Positions 1 through 7,906 of a DNA stretch of 36,033 nucleotides are shown here, piece by piece. The position numbers were made by a program, and so were the translations under genes. Origin of the DNA: a virus; the IMG/VR virus record IMGVR_UViG_3300032235_000666, positions 1 to 36,033 of that record. One strand, written 5' to 3'. Below the pieces are notes generated by a model. The model had not been told where the DNA came from and did not search any database. It was given only the letters and a program-made list of their open reading frames with translations. The stretch's first letter is position 1; each line of letters opens with the position of its first letter.

Positions 1-45
1 AACCGATGCCAGAAGGGGCAGGGCTACAGTAAAGAATTGTTGCAT
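1..45 (-). CDS. 5' end of a probable secreted or membrane protein (cut by window edge)
   Basis: Only the first 15 codons are inside the window. They read MQQFFTVALPLLASV, a short polar start followed by a hydrophobic stretch, which looks like a signal peptide or a first membrane segment. The ATG is at 45-43, and no other ATG lies in frame just upstream. A sigma70-type promoter at 175-203 points at it, with a structured leader of about 125 nt between. The function cannot be told from so little sequence. The call rests on the hydrophobic N-terminus, the strand shared with all neighbours and the promoter upstream. Confidence 0.42.
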   Translation of the reverse strand, partial: MQQFFTVALPLLASV

Positions 46-170
46 TAATTTTAATTGAACTCTACATCCGTATAGAAGGGGGGTACACCACCTCTCTCGA
101 AGGGCACCTTCCACGGCTCTAATTGTCACTCACTTTCTCATAGTGAAAAACCCACCGCTTGAGTGGGTTC
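46..170 (-). other. structured leader with no gene
   Basis: I see no credible reading frame here. On the minus strand it would be the 5' untranslated leader of the gene starting at 45. It can form several hairpins: the terminator-like stem at 149-169, a CACT/AGTG stem around 131-145, and a GAAGG/CCTTC stem around 100-113. A G-rich and a C-rich run at about 75-98 could also pair. It does not fit a tRNA. It may be a regulatory leader or a small RNA, but nothing identifies a family. Confidence 0.35.
146..169 (-). terminator. hairpin terminator at the promoter start
   Basis: On the minus strand a 7-bp stem (AACCCAC with GTGGGTT, 7-nt loop) is followed by a short T run. It would end transcripts of the 80-aa and GIY-YIG-like genes. 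It begins where transcripts from the promoter at 175-203 should start, so it could also sit at the 5' end of that RNA. Confidence 0.6.
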
Positions 171-174
171 GTAC

Positions 175-203
175 ATAATAAGATATTATTTAGGATTTGT
201 CAA
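175..203 (-). promoter_or_regulatory. sigma70-type promoter TTGACA-17-TATTAT
   Basis: The -35 box TTGACA is at 203-198 and the -10 box TATTAT at 180-175, with a 17-bp spacer. The -35 is perfect and the -10 matches 5 of 6. The TGA stop codon of the upstream 80-aa gene (202-200) lies inside the -35 box. The promoter points to the secreted-protein gene at the left edge. Confidence 0.68.
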
Positions 204-442
204 TATAGGCATTCTTCTTCACCACCAACTTCACGAACTTTTTCCAAATACATAATATCCAATGTTTTATTAGGATCATCATATTCAACAATCCATTCAT
301 CAAATTCTTCAGCAATCGCCATAGCATTTAAATAATAATACATTTTATCTGTTTTTGGCGATTCAGTTTCAGACAATTCATGAATTTTGTCAATTGACCA
401 CTGACGGATATCAGCAACAATTTCTTCAGTTGTCATTTCCAT
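200..442 (-). CDS. hypothetical acidic 80-aa protein
   Basis: The reading frame is open back to 619, but the part upstream of 442 overlaps the GIY-YIG-like gene and looks like its shadow. I chose the ATG at 442 because GAAAAG lies 6 nt upstream; an ATG two codons later (436) is the alternative. The product is small, acidic and largely helical in appearance, with motifs such as MTTEEIVADIRQW and EEFDEWIVEYDD, and ends in EEECLY. I do not recognise a family. The start overlaps the end of the preceding gene by 17 nt, which suggests translational coupling. A promoter-like sequence at 480-508 may serve it separately. Confidence 0.6.
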   Translation of the reverse strand: MEMTTEEIVADIRQWSIDKIHELSETESPKTDKMYYYLNAMAIAEEFDEWIVEYDDPNKTLDIMYLEKVREVGGEEECLY

Positions 443-869
443 AATAATCTTTTCGGAAGTACCTGTTGAGGATGTTTCCATTGTAGTACTTGGGCGTTCC
501 GTCGTCAAGTGATTCTGTGAGGACATTGTTGGCAAAGAGTTGCCTTGTTTCTTCAAAGTTAGTTTTGCCCTTTGTTTTATGTAATGAGATAATAGTGCGC
601 GTAAAATTTTCCCTACCATACTGCTTTACATCCTCCTTGAGTTCTGGACATGATCCATAATAGCACTTCCAGTCAGATTCTGCCTTAACTTTTCTAGACT
701 TCCCCTTTGGTGTGCGGAACGACCAGAAATATTTTCTACCAATATAATCCCTATTAGTTTTATTGCAATGTATGTGATATACAAAACCAAAATAATCTTG
801 AATATCACTTGAACCAAATACTTTCCCACTGTAGGTCCAAGGATTTTCATAGTCAATATCTGTACTCAT
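426..869 (-). CDS. GIY-YIG-like nuclease (putative free-standing homing endonuclease)
   Basis: The 147-aa product has features of the GIY-YIG nuclease fold. GFVYHI at about residues 28-33 stands for the first motif and YIGRKYFW at about 42-49 for the second. They are followed by the WKCYYGSCPEL and QYGRENF motifs common in T4-phage GIY-YIG proteins, and a Glu in NFEETRQLF near residue 105 could be the metal ligand. There is no obvious DNA-binding C-terminal domain, so the protein is short for a homing endonuclease. It starts inside the end of the 53-aa gene upstream (17-nt overlap). The fold assignment is from motif reading. Activity and a homing role are inferred. Confidence 0.68.
   Translation of the reverse strand: MSTDIDYENPWTYSGKVFGSSDIQDYFGFVYHIHCNKTNRDYIGRKYFWSFRTPKGKSRKVKAESDWKCYYGSCPELKEDVKQYGRENFTRTIISLHKTKGKTNFEETRQLFANNVLTESLDDGTPKYYNGNILNRYFRKDYYGNDN
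480..508 (-). promoter_or_regulatory. possible internal promoter TTGACG-17-TACAAT
   Basis: TTGACG at 508-503 and TACAAT at 485-480 are separated by 17 bp, 38 nt ahead of the 80-aa gene start. It lies inside the GIY-YIG-like coding region, so chance similarity is possible. Confidence 0.35.
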
Positions 870-1014
870 CTATTATATCAAGAACTTCGTTCAGATATTT
901 ATGAGCAAGACCCTTCATATCCATTTCTGGGCGAATATGTTCCTTATAAAGATTATTTTTCAATCTCAAAACTCTTTCTTTCATTTCACCTTTGGTAAGT
1001 TGATTTTTAGACAT
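853..1014 (-). CDS. small hypothetical protein, 53 aa
   Basis: An open frame of 53 codons starts with ATG at 1014 (MSKNQLTKGEMKERV) and ends in DIIDEYRY at a TGA that overlaps the start of the GIY-YIG-like gene. The product is basic and probably helical. A near-consensus late promoter TATAAGTA lies 21 nt ahead of the start, right after a terminator. There is no strong ribosome binding site. I do not recognise a family. Position, coupling to the next gene and the promoter support it as real. Confidence 0.55.
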   Translation of the reverse strand: MSKNQLTKGEMKERVLRLKNNLYKEHIRPEMDMKGLAHKYLNEVLDIIDEYRY

Positions 1015-1034
1015 AGATAACTTTACAACTAAAG

Positions 1035-1042
1035 TACTTATA
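1035..1042 (-). promoter_or_regulatory. T4-type late promoter, near consensus (TATAAGTA)
   Basis: TATAAGTA differs at one position from the T4 late consensus TATAAATA. Its first T is the last T of the terminator U-tract just upstream. It lies 21 nt before the 53-aa gene. Confidence 0.5.
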
Positions 1043-1070
1043 AAAAAAGAGACCTACTAGAGGTCTCTTT
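1042..1070 (-). terminator. rho-independent terminator after the Lys/Ala-rich gene
   Basis: A perfect 10-bp stem (AAAGAGACCT with AGGTCTCTTT, 5-nt loop) is followed by TTTT. It lies 20 nt after the stop of the 336-aa gene. Confidence 0.85.
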
Positions 1071-1090
1071 GTTTTGATTTTAAAATATTA

Positions 1091-2101
1091 TCAAATATTT
1101 TCGATGATCTCTTCTAACCAAGATTCACTCATATTTGCCATAATTACGATTGCATTTTCGTTAGTATCAGCATATCCTTCAGCAATAAGATGCTCAAGAA
1201 CTACATCAAATAAATCATCTCTTTGAACTTCTTCACCAAGTTTTGATGCAACCTTACCAGCACCCGTAGAAACCGCCCTTGCTGCCTTTCCTACAGCACT
1301 CTTAGCACCAGCTTTCGCAGCACTTGCAGCACCTTTCACATTACGCTTTGCAACTGCTGCCTTGTTCTTAGCAGATTGTACTGCCTTATTTTTAACATCA
1401 GATGCTGCTTGCTTAGCAGAACGTGCTGCTGCATATCCTGATACTGCTGCAGATGCTGCCTTTTGCTTCACTTTACCAGCTGCTGCCTTAATTTTAGCAC
1501 CAACTCTAGATTTAATATCTTTAGCAACGGCAGAACGAAGTTCACCTCTACCTTTGCTAGATTGAGTTTTGAGACCAGCACCCTTAACCAAATTACGGGA
1601 AGATGCATACTTAGCAGCACCTACATGTGATTGCTGTTTAACATCTTTAACTTTTTTTTCTGCAGATTTTTTTGCAGATGCTGCAGTTGATTTAACTTTA
1701 GCAACTCCTGCTTTTACAGATGCTTTAACTTTAGCAACTCTTTCTGCTCTTTTTTCTTTAGCGACTACAGCAGCACCAGATTTTCTAGCAGCGGCAGCAG
1801 ATTTTTCACTAGCAGCAGCGGCAGCTTTATTTCTCTCTGCTCTTGCACTCATCTGCTGAGGGGTCATTCTTGCCTCATCGAGGACATTTATACCAAGAGC
1901 TTCTTCTAAAATTTCTTCGATTTCATCAATTTCAAAACCTTCGTCAAGAATTTCAAAAATTGATTCTTCTATAATACTAGTTAATTCTTCGTCTGACAGG
2001 TCTTCTGCACCTGCAAACTCTTCAGACATTTCCTCAAATTCTAGTCTAAGTACTTCATCATAAATGGCATTGTATGCCTCGTAAAGATTAAAAACACTCA
2101 T
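1091..2101 (-). CDS. Lys/Ala-rich histone-like protein with acidic ends (putative virion protein)
   Basis: The 336-aa product has three parts. Residues 1-75 are strongly acidic (EELTSIIEESIFEILDE). Residues about 78-290 are low-complexity Ala/Lys with histone H1-like runs such as AAAAASEKSAAAARK. The last 45 residues are acidic again and end in NMSESWLEEIIENI. Acid ends around a basic Ala/Lys core are seen in several large proteins of marine T4-like phages, and the 773-aa protein in this window is built in a similar way. I infer a virion or head-internal, DNA-contacting role. A consensus late promoter 26 nt upstream fits late expression, and a terminator follows. The exact function is unknown. 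Confidence 0.8.
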   Translation of the reverse strand: MSVFNLYEAYNAIYDEVLRLEFEEMSEEFAGAEDLSDEELTSIIEESIFEILDEGFEIDEIEEILEEALGINVLDEARMTPQQMSARAERNKAAAAASEKSAAAARKSGAAVVAKEKRAERVAKVKASVKAGVAKVKSTAASAKKSAEKKVKDVKQQSHVGAAKYASSRNLVKGAGLKTQSSKGRGELRSAVAKDIKSRVGAKIKAAAGKVKQKAASAAVSGYAAARSAKQAASDVKNKAVQSAKNKAAVAKRNVKGAASAAKAGAKSAVGKAARAVSTGAGKVASKLGEEVQRDDLFDVVLEHLIAEGYADTNENAIVIMANMSESWLEEIIENI

Positions 2102-2126
2102 TTCTCTATTTTTTGTTGTTTAAATA

Positions 2127-2134
2127 TATTTATA
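2127..2134 (-). promoter_or_regulatory. T4-type late promoter (TATAAATA)
   Basis: A perfect TATAAATA lies 26 nt before the start of the 336-aa gene. Its first T is the last T of the nrdB terminator U-tract. Confidence 0.75.
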
Positions 2135-2158
2135 AAAAAAGGGGAGGTTACCCTCCCC
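2134..2158 (-). terminator. rho-independent terminator of the gp61-nrdA-nrdB unit
   Basis: A GC-rich 7-bp stem (GGGGAGG with CCTCCCC, loop GTAA) is followed by seven T residues, 8 nt after the nrdB stop. Confidence 0.88.
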
Positions 2159-2165
2159 AACATAT

Positions 2166-3347
2166 TTAAAGTTTAAATCCACTAAATGTATCCTTTTTAA
2201 CATCTTGTTTGATACCACCAACAATATAAGATTCCACTTCGGTTTCTTGAGGAGCAACTTGTAGACCTTTAGAACTGATCCAATGCTCTGTCCATGGAAG
2301 AGGATTATTTGTTGCTGGTACATCATAAACTGGTTTCAATCCAATTGATTTCATCCTACGATTAGCAATCCATTCAACATACTGCTGAAGAAGTTTATCA
2401 TTAAGTCCAATCATACTACCATCTTTAAAAAGATAATCCGCCCAACGCTTTTCTTCATTTACAGCACGATCAAACATTTTATAGACCCACTCTTCTTCTT
2501 CTTTCGCAATCTGCTTCATCTCTGGATCATCACCATCTTTCCACTTATTTAAGATATTTTGAGTAATTGCTAAGTGTTGATTTTCGTCTCTTGCGATGAG
2601 AGAGATGATCTTAGCTGATCCTTCCATAATCTTAAGTTCACCGAAAGCGAAAGAACAAGCAAAACTAACGTAAAAGCGAATACCTTCAAGAATATTAACG
2701 TTTGCGACTGCTCTGTAAAGTTTTCTTTTGACATCATTGAGTGTTTGCTTTGCTGACGTAACTCCTTCAAGTTGATGTATCCAAGCATTAGAAGATCCGT
2801 ATTCTTGTGCTGACTGAATAAATTCATCATATGCCTCAGTCACGCTAGTAGCACGTTCTACAATACGGTCGTCAGTAACAATAGCATCAAAAACTTCAGA
2901 TGGATCTGAATAAACATTTTTAATAATATAAGTATAAGAGCGACTATGGATCATCTCCATAAATCCCCATACCTCCATACATGCCTCAAGTTCTGGTAAA
3001 GAACAATAAGGAATGAACGCCATACCAGGTCCACGACCCTGAACAGAATCAAGCATGATCTGATACTTCAGATTAGAAGTATAGATATGCTTTTGTTCTG
3101 GGCGAAGAGTTTGGTAATCTCCACGATCCTTCTGGAGAGACACCTCTTCGGGTCTCCAAAAATAACCAAGTTGTTGTGTGGTTAATCTATCAAAAACAGG
3201 ATATTTGTATGAATCATATCTCTGAATTCCTAGAGGTTTTCCAAAAAACATGGGTTGTTTTTTAGTATCTACTTGTTCGGTGTTGAAAACCGTCATCCCC
3301 TTCATTTTTAGATTTTCCCCCATATTACCCAGAAACTCGATTTGCAT
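2166..3347 (-). CDS. nrdB: ribonucleotide reductase class I, beta subunit
   Basis: The small subunit of aerobic ribonucleotide reductase holds the di-iron site and tyrosyl radical used by NrdA to make deoxynucleotides for phage replication. The 393-aa product has the expected ligands by alignment from memory: D100, E131, H134, E221, E255 and H258. The radical tyrosine is Y138 in EMIHSRSYTY, and ARDENQH carries the last ligand pair. I used the ATG at 3347 because AAGGAG lies 7 nt upstream. Homologous phage proteins often begin near MTVFNTEQ (3296), so the first 17 residues may be an extension. It follows nrdA after about 70 nt and ends at a strong terminator. Confidence 0.97.
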   Translation of the reverse strand: MQIEFLGNMGENLKMKGMTVFNTEQVDTKKQPMFFGKPLGIQRYDSYKYPVFDRLTTQQLGYFWRPEEVSLQKDRGDYQTLRPEQKHIYTSNLKYQIMLDSVQGRGPGMAFIPYCSLPELEACMEVWGFMEMIHSRSYTYIIKNVYSDPSEVFDAIVTDDRIVERATSVTEAYDEFIQSAQEYGSSNAWIHQLEGVTSAKQTLNDVKRKLYRAVANVNILEGIRFYVSFACSFAFGELKIMEGSAKIISLIARDENQHLAITQNILNKWKDGDDPEMKQIAKEEEEWVYKMFDRAVNEEKRWADYLFKDGSMIGLNDKLLQQYVEWIANRRMKSIGLKPVYDVPATNNPLPWTEHWISSKGLQVAPQETEVESYIVGGIKQDVKKDTFSGFKL

Positions 3348-3419
3348 TCCTTTTCTCCTTTACTTTCCAAAATTTGATCACCACAATTAATATTTAAACT
3401 TTTAAAAAATTAGCAATTT

Positions 3420-5711
3420 TTAAATTTTACAACTCTCACAATCTTCTTCAGAATCTAAAATGTCTGAAAGTAAATTTTCAAGAGATTGTTTGGTTTCTTC
3501 AATTTCATCAGTCTTATGATCATAAGTATTCTGATAATAAGAAGTCTTCCATCCATACTTGTAAGTATTCAGAAAATCTTGTGCCATCACAGACACAGGA
3601 ACTTCATTATCGGGATAATTTTCTGGATTATACGACCAGTTTCCAGAGATCGCCTGATCAAAGAACTTCTGCATAACAGCAACAATATTGATATAACCAG
3701 CATTGCTAGGCATATCCCAAAGAAGCGTATAGTTATTCTTAAGAGATTGATACTGTGGAACAATTTGCTTAAGTGGTCCTTTCTTGGACTTCTTAACGGA
3801 CAAGTATCCCCTAGGTGGTTCAATTCCATTAGTTGCGTTTGACACAACGGAACTGCTCTCCGATGGCATCTGTGCGGACAATGTTGAGTGCCTAATACCG
3901 TATTGTAAGATAGATGCCCTAAGAGTTTCCCAATCATGCTGGAGAGGAATAGAAGAAATTTCGTCTACATCTTTTTTATAAGTATCAATGGGAAGAATTC
4001 CTTGCGAATACTTTGTTCTATTAAAATATTCACAAGAACCCTTTTCTTTGGCAACTTGGTTGGACGATTTCAACAAGTAATATTGAAATGATTCGGTAAG
4101 TCCATGAACAGCATCCCACGCCCCTTGAGAATCATATTTAAACCCAAGTTTTGCCAAATAGTGTGCTAACCCAATAAACCCTATGCCAAGTGATCTACGT
4201 GCCTTTGTAGCGACTTCTGCGGCGATTACAGGGTACTTTTGATAGTCAATCAACTCTTCTAATCCACGAACAGAAAGATCACAAAGTTCTTCAAGTTCTT
4301 CATCAGATTTTACTTTACCGACATTAATAGCAGAAAGAATACAAAGAGCAATCTCACCACCACCATCAATGTGTTGGATAGGATCTGTAGGAAGAGTAAT
4401 CTCCTGACAGAGATTTGACATATTTACTTTGTCAAGGAAGGAACTGTGAGAGTTACAATGATCAATATTCATAAGATAAATACGACCAGTCTCTGCCCTT
4501 TCCTTCAGGAGATCCAGAATGAGTTCTTGAGCTCCAATAGTTTTTCGTGGAATAGAGAGATCTCGTTCGTAATCCACATATAGATCGTCAAAATTATCAG
4601 TTCCGAAAGCATCATACAGACCAGGCACGTCGTGTGGCGAGAAGAGTGTGATTTCTCCATCTTGGATAAAGCGTTCATAGAACAGTTTAGAGATTTGGAT
4701 AGAGTAGTCTAACTTACGGACACGATTATCTTCAGTTCCTTTATTATTCTTTAATACAATAATGTCCTCTATTTCTTGGTGCCAGATTGGGAAGTGGACA
4801 GTTGCTGATCCACCACGGATGCCATTTTGAGTACAGCATCGGACAGTTGCTTCAAACTTTTTGAGGAATGGGACAACACCTGTGTGCTGAACTTCTCCGC
4901 CTCTGATTTTGCTGTTGATGCCACGGATGCGACCTGCGTTGATACCGATGCCCGCCCTTTGTGAAACATACCTGCCGATAGCCATATCAGAACTAAAGAT
5001 GCTATCGAGGGTGTCATCAACATCAACAAGAACACAGCTAGCAAATTGTCGAAGTGGAGTTCTAACCCCTGCCATGATAGGTGTGGGAATGTTGATTTTG
5101 TGTTTGGAGATTGCGTCATAGTACCTCCTTACATATGACATTCTGGTTTCTTTTGGATACCCTGCAAAAATTGTCAGGGCAATCATCATGTACATAAACT
5201 GTGGTGTTTCATACACTACCCCACTACTTCTATCTTGCACAAGGTATTTGTCAACGACTTGACGTAGACCTGCATAAGTGAATAAGAAGTCACGATTATG
5301 ATCAATAAAGTGATCTGCTTTAGCAAGTTCTTCTTCAGTATAATTATCAAAGATTTCCGAATCATATACATTTCTATTCACACATTTGGTAATGTGATCA
5401 TTAAGTGATGGAAATTCTCTCATTCTACCGTAAATACTTTTACGAATAGAGAATAATAACAATCTAGCAGCAACGAATTGATAATTTGGATGATCAAGAT
5501 CAATCAAATCACTTGCACTACGAATAAGAATTTCTTGGATCTCTGCTGTGGTAATGCCATCATAAAATTGAATGCCAGACTGCATCTCAACTTGAGAGGC
5601 AGAAACTCCAGCAAGATCTTTACATGCTTCATCAACCATAACATGCATTTTATCGAGATTAATATTCTCGATAGATCCATCTCTTTTTTTAACCTTTAAA
5701 CCGTTGCTCAT
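3420..5711 (-). CDS. nrdA: ribonucleotide reductase class I, alpha subunit
   Basis: The catalytic subunit reduces ribonucleotides to deoxyribonucleotides in the cytoplasm. The 763-aa product starts with an ATP-cone-like region (LKVKKRDGSIENINLDK). It carries the active-site Cys in RQFASCVLVD (C226), NLCQEI (N433, C435, E437), the partner Cys in ALCILSAIN (C457) and a C-terminal redox pair in CESC (758-761). No intein or intron is visible. The start overlaps the gp61 stop by 4 nt (ATGA), and nrdB follows, so the three form one transcription unit. Length and motifs fit an intact class Ia/NrdA enzyme. Confidence 0.97.
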   Translation of the reverse strand: MSNGLKVKKRDGSIENINLDKMHVMVDEACKDLAGVSASQVEMQSGIQFYDGITTAEIQEILIRSASDLIDLDHPNYQFVAARLLLFSIRKSIYGRMREFPSLNDHITKCVNRNVYDSEIFDNYTEEELAKADHFIDHNRDFLFTYAGLRQVVDKYLVQDRSSGVVYETPQFMYMMIALTIFAGYPKETRMSYVRRYYDAISKHKINIPTPIMAGVRTPLRQFASCVLVDVDDTLDSIFSSDMAIGRYVSQRAGIGINAGRIRGINSKIRGGEVQHTGVVPFLKKFEATVRCCTQNGIRGGSATVHFPIWHQEIEDIIVLKNNKGTEDNRVRKLDYSIQISKLFYERFIQDGEITLFSPHDVPGLYDAFGTDNFDDLYVDYERDLSIPRKTIGAQELILDLLKERAETGRIYLMNIDHCNSHSSFLDKVNMSNLCQEITLPTDPIQHIDGGGEIALCILSAINVGKVKSDEELEELCDLSVRGLEELIDYQKYPVIAAEVATKARRSLGIGFIGLAHYLAKLGFKYDSQGAWDAVHGLTESFQYYLLKSSNQVAKEKGSCEYFNRTKYSQGILPIDTYKKDVDEISSIPLQHDWETLRASILQYGIRHSTLSAQMPSESSSVVSNATNGIEPPRGYLSVKKSKKGPLKQIVPQYQSLKNNYTLLWDMPSNAGYINIVAVMQKFFDQAISGNWSYNPENYPDNEVPVSVMAQDFLNTYKYGWKTSYYQNTYDHKTDEIEETKQSLENLLSDILDSEEDCESCKI

Positions 5712-6697
5712 ATTTTTTTCCAGTTAGTAAATTTAAGTTTTGCCTGTAATCCACTATAGGTATTTAATTCTACCATCTTCTGAACATTATGTCCAGATAA
5801 AATCATGTCATTAATATCTTTATCCTTTATTGTTGTAGGCCAAATTACAACTCTTTCACCTCGGTCAATTGTTTTGGAGATTCTAGATACAATTTCTGCA
5901 TTTCGTGGTTCGTTATCATACACCCAAACAGGATTGTTAACATTCCACTTATTAAGATCACCATCAGCTCCACAAAGAGCAATCGCGTTTGAAATGAAAG
6001 TGGAATCGAAGGGACCTTCAGTGACATAAATTGTTTCATAATTTTTAATATTATCTAAACCATAAATTTTTGGTGCATCATCATCAATCATGATGGTAAT
6101 ATATTTAACCTTGTTTGAACCTAGTGCTCTTCCTTGAAATCCAACAAATTTATTTTGATAATGAATTGGAATAATAATCCTAGGTTCATCATATTCTAAA
6201 CTTTTTTTATCAAAAGTATGAACTAATGAATTTGTCCATTCTTTGAATTTATCCACATAATAAAATTTATCTGGATTCAGTTTTCTACGTTCAAGATAAA
6301 TTTTTGCCGTGGAATTAGAAGATGCTTTGGGAATATTAAGTTCTTCTGGTTTTTCTTTTTTACTGAAAGTAGGACTTTTAAATTCAAATTTTGGAGTATC
6401 AACAACAAAATTTTTACCAGTATGCCCCTCTTTAAATTTTTCTAAAATATATTGTTTATGTATTTCAGGATCAATAGTTTTCAAAAAATTATTAAAGGAT
6501 AAACTAGATCCACAATTATGACACTTATAGTTTGTATTATTTTTTACCGAGTATAGATATCCTCTAGCCTTTATTCTAGATTTATGAGAATCACCACAAA
6601 TAGGGCAGCGAAAGTTGTAGAGATCTGCTTTAACCCTTTTAAATTTTTGTAGTCTTGGTGATACCAATCCTATGAATTTCACATCAACAAAATCCAT
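5708..6697 (-). CDS. 61: DNA primase, T4 gp61 type
   Basis: The primase makes RNA primers for lagging-strand synthesis and works with the gp41 helicase. The 329-aa product has an N-terminal zinc-binding module (CPIC at 31-34, CHNC at 59-62). A TOPRIM region follows with VTEGPFDS (E227) and an acidic motif VYDNEP near 259-264. The order and length fit gp61 of T4-like phages. It opens the gp61-nrdA-nrdB unit behind a sigma70-type promoter at 6720-6748. Confidence 0.93.
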   Translation of the reverse strand: MDFVDVKFIGLVSPRLQKFKRVKADLYNFRCPICGDSHKSRIKARGYLYSVKNNTNYKCHNCGSSLSFNNFLKTIDPEIHKQYILEKFKEGHTGKNFVVDTPKFEFKSPTFSKKEKPEELNIPKASSNSTAKIYLERRKLNPDKFYYVDKFKEWTNSLVHTFDKKSLEYDEPRIIIPIHYQNKFVGFQGRALGSNKVKYITIMIDDDAPKIYGLDNIKNYETIYVTEGPFDSTFISNAIALCGADGDLNKWNVNNPVWVYDNEPRNAEIVSRISKTIDRGERVVIWPTTIKDKDINDMILSGHNVQKMVELNTYSGLQAKLKFTNWKKI

Positions 6698-6719
6698 TTT
6701 TCATAATCTAGGTTTAACC

Positions 6720-6748
6720 ATGGTAACACTAGTACCTCGTAGTGTCAA
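6720..6748 (-). promoter_or_regulatory. sigma70-type promoter TTGACA-17-TACCAT ahead of gp61
   Basis: A perfect -35 TTGACA (6748-6743) is followed after 17 bp by TACCAT (6725-6720), which matches 4 of 6. It overlaps the end of the 45-aa gene and lies 23 nt before the gp61 start. It probably drives gp61-nrdA-nrdB. Confidence 0.6.
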
Positions 6749-6866
6749 TTGATTTTTCAAACGACTGATAGGACATTATACTTGTCCATTTTATAACAGA
6801 ATTAGTAACTTTTTGAAGATAATATAATGATTTTATTTTCTTCAATTTGATTTCAGTTTTAGTCAT
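6729..6866 (-). CDS. small hypothetical basic protein, 45 aa
   Basis: An ATG-started frame of 45 codons (MTKTEIKLKKIKSLYYL ... SIDTTRY) fills most of the 195-nt gap between gp61 and the coiled-coil membrane protein. The product is basic with an amphipathic-looking start. A late-type AATAAATA lies 24 nt upstream. A small hairpin (GGCG/CGCC, loop AAAA-type, 6868-6880) lies directly before the ATG. No clear ribosome binding site and no family were recognised, so it could be a chance frame. Confidence 0.4.
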   Translation of the reverse strand: MTKTEIKLKKIKSLYYLQKVTNSVIKWTSIMSYQSFEKSIDTTRY

Positions 6867-6889
6867 GGCGTTTTGCGCCGATTTAAATA

Positions 6890-6897
6890 TATTTATT
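6890..6897 (-). promoter_or_regulatory. possible late promoter (AATAAATA)
   Basis: AATAAATA fits the NATAAATA form and lies 24 nt before the 45-aa frame. It overlaps the stop codon of the gene upstream. Confidence 0.4.
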
Positions 6898-7303
6898 TTT
6901 TTATTTGTTCAACTGTGACTGTTTCTGGAATAATAAGAGTTCTTACAGTAGGGATCATACCAACTATTATTAGTAATGCACTTACTATTGCAGCAAATTG
7001 CCATCTAAATTTTTTTAAATCTTCTACTACTTTTTCAAGATTTTCTATTCTAGCTACAACTGTCTTGTGATCTTGTTTATTTTCTTCTTTTAGATTATCA
7101 ATCATTCTCACGATAAGTTCATCTGTTTTTATGCTTTGCTCAATTCTTTCATCATGCTTTGCAAGAATTGTGGCGATGCGAGAATTACCTTCCGAGATCT
7201 TATCTACAGCGGTCTCTAGCTTTGATAACATTTCGCGGGATAAATCTTCATAGATGTTGAGTTTGGATTCAAGAACCGCTAATTTTGATTCTTGTGAGAA
7301 CAT
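6893..7303 (-). CDS. coiled-coil protein with C-terminal membrane segment (XhlA-like)
   Basis: The 136-aa product has a long heptad-type helical region (about residues 5-98, for example DKISEGNSRIATILAKHDER). One hydrophobic segment follows at about 102-120 (FAAIVSALLIIVGMI), then a short charged tail. This layout resembles XhlA-type lysis-associated membrane proteins and conserved unknown proteins of marine T4-like phages. A role in lysis or membrane attachment is inferred from architecture only. It follows the 72-aa gene by 2 nt in a run of small late-region genes. Confidence 0.78.
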   Translation of the reverse strand: MFSQESKLAVLESKLNIYEDLSREMLSKLETAVDKISEGNSRIATILAKHDERIEQSIKTDELIVRMIDNLKEENKQDHKTVVARIENLEKVVEDLKKFRWQFAAIVSALLIIVGMIPTVRTLIIPETVTVEQIKK

Positions 7304-7305
7304 TG

Positions 7306-7524
7306 TTATTTTCCTTTATCGTTAAAGTAATCTAACCAGTTTTTACGAGATTTTTGTCCACCATAAATGTATCTCTTTTGTATTTTTTTACTTCCTAACA
7401 TTTTATCTTTTCCAGCAACAGGACCTTCTGCTGGAGATTTAGTCGAAAAACCACCACCAGTTCCTGGTGCATTAGCAACCATCATTTCTCTAAGTATTTC
7501 AATTACTTTATCAACACTTCTCAT
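7306..7524 (-). CDS. small conserved hypothetical, Gly-rich, 72 aa
   Basis: The product begins with a helix (MRSVDKVIEILREMM), followed by ANAPGTGGGFSTKSPAEGP and a basic tail (KKIQKRYIYGGQKSRKN). The Gly/Pro linker and basic end suggest a small structural or nucleic-acid-contacting protein, but I do not recognise a family. It starts 14 nt inside the end of the 129-aa gene and is followed 2 nt later by the coiled-coil gene, so the three are probably co-transcribed from the late promoter at 8709. Confidence 0.72.
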   Translation of the reverse strand: MRSVDKVIEILREMMVANAPGTGGGFSTKSPAEGPVAGKDKMLGSKKIQKRYIYGGQKSRKNWLDYFNDKGK

Positions 7525-7900
7525 CTTTGTAAACCTTCTGCAGTTCTGCTAAACAATTAACATCAACAGGAACATCATGGATATAACATTTTGGATATTG
7601 TGGTAATCTATTCAAAAATATAACAAAAGTTTTCATTACAGACCACAAATCACGCTCTATTTTATAAAAAAGCATTGGAGTTGTAGCTTCACCAAAAATA
7701 TTATAGAGAATAGTGAAATGATTTATTAAAAGATGTGTTTTTAGTTGTCCACTATTTTTATACCTTTTCAATAATCTTTTAATGTATTTAAAATGGTTCA
7801 AATCCCTATCAAAATCCTCTTTAGTTACTGCTTGAGGATTTTCATAATGTTTAATGGCAAATAATAAAAAATTATCTTCATTCAGTTCATTAAAAAACAT
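7511..7900 (-). CDS. conserved hypothetical protein of T4-like phages, 129 aa
   Basis: The product begins MFFNELNEDNFLLFAIKHYENP and contains DRDLNHFKYIKRLLKRY and FGEATTPMLFYKIERD. I recall similar small proteins from many T4-like phages, always without known function. It is an all-helical-looking soluble protein with no signal peptide or membrane segment. It lies between a virion-type protein gene and two small genes in the late cluster, which suggests a virion assembly role, but this is only context. Confidence 0.75.
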   Translation of the reverse strand: MFFNELNEDNFLLFAIKHYENPQAVTKEDFDRDLNHFKYIKRLLKRYKNSGQLKTHLLINHFTILYNIFGEATTPMLFYKIERDLWSVMKTFVIFLNRLPQYPKCYIHDVPVDVNCLAELQKVYKDEKC

Positions 7901-7906
7901 ATACTA

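Noticed and set aside
1569-1859. 96-aa plus-strand Ala-rich frame
   Set aside because: It is the antisense shadow of the Lys/Ala-rich gene.
1300-1860. DNA repeats or CRISPR-like array in the Lys/Ala-rich gene
   Set aside because: The repetition is at the amino-acid level, with no regular repeat-spacer spacing. No CRISPR array was seen in the window.
3420-5711. Intein or intron in nrdA (also checked in gp43)
   Set aside because: Both frames are continuous with motifs in normal spacing, and no splicing motifs were seen.
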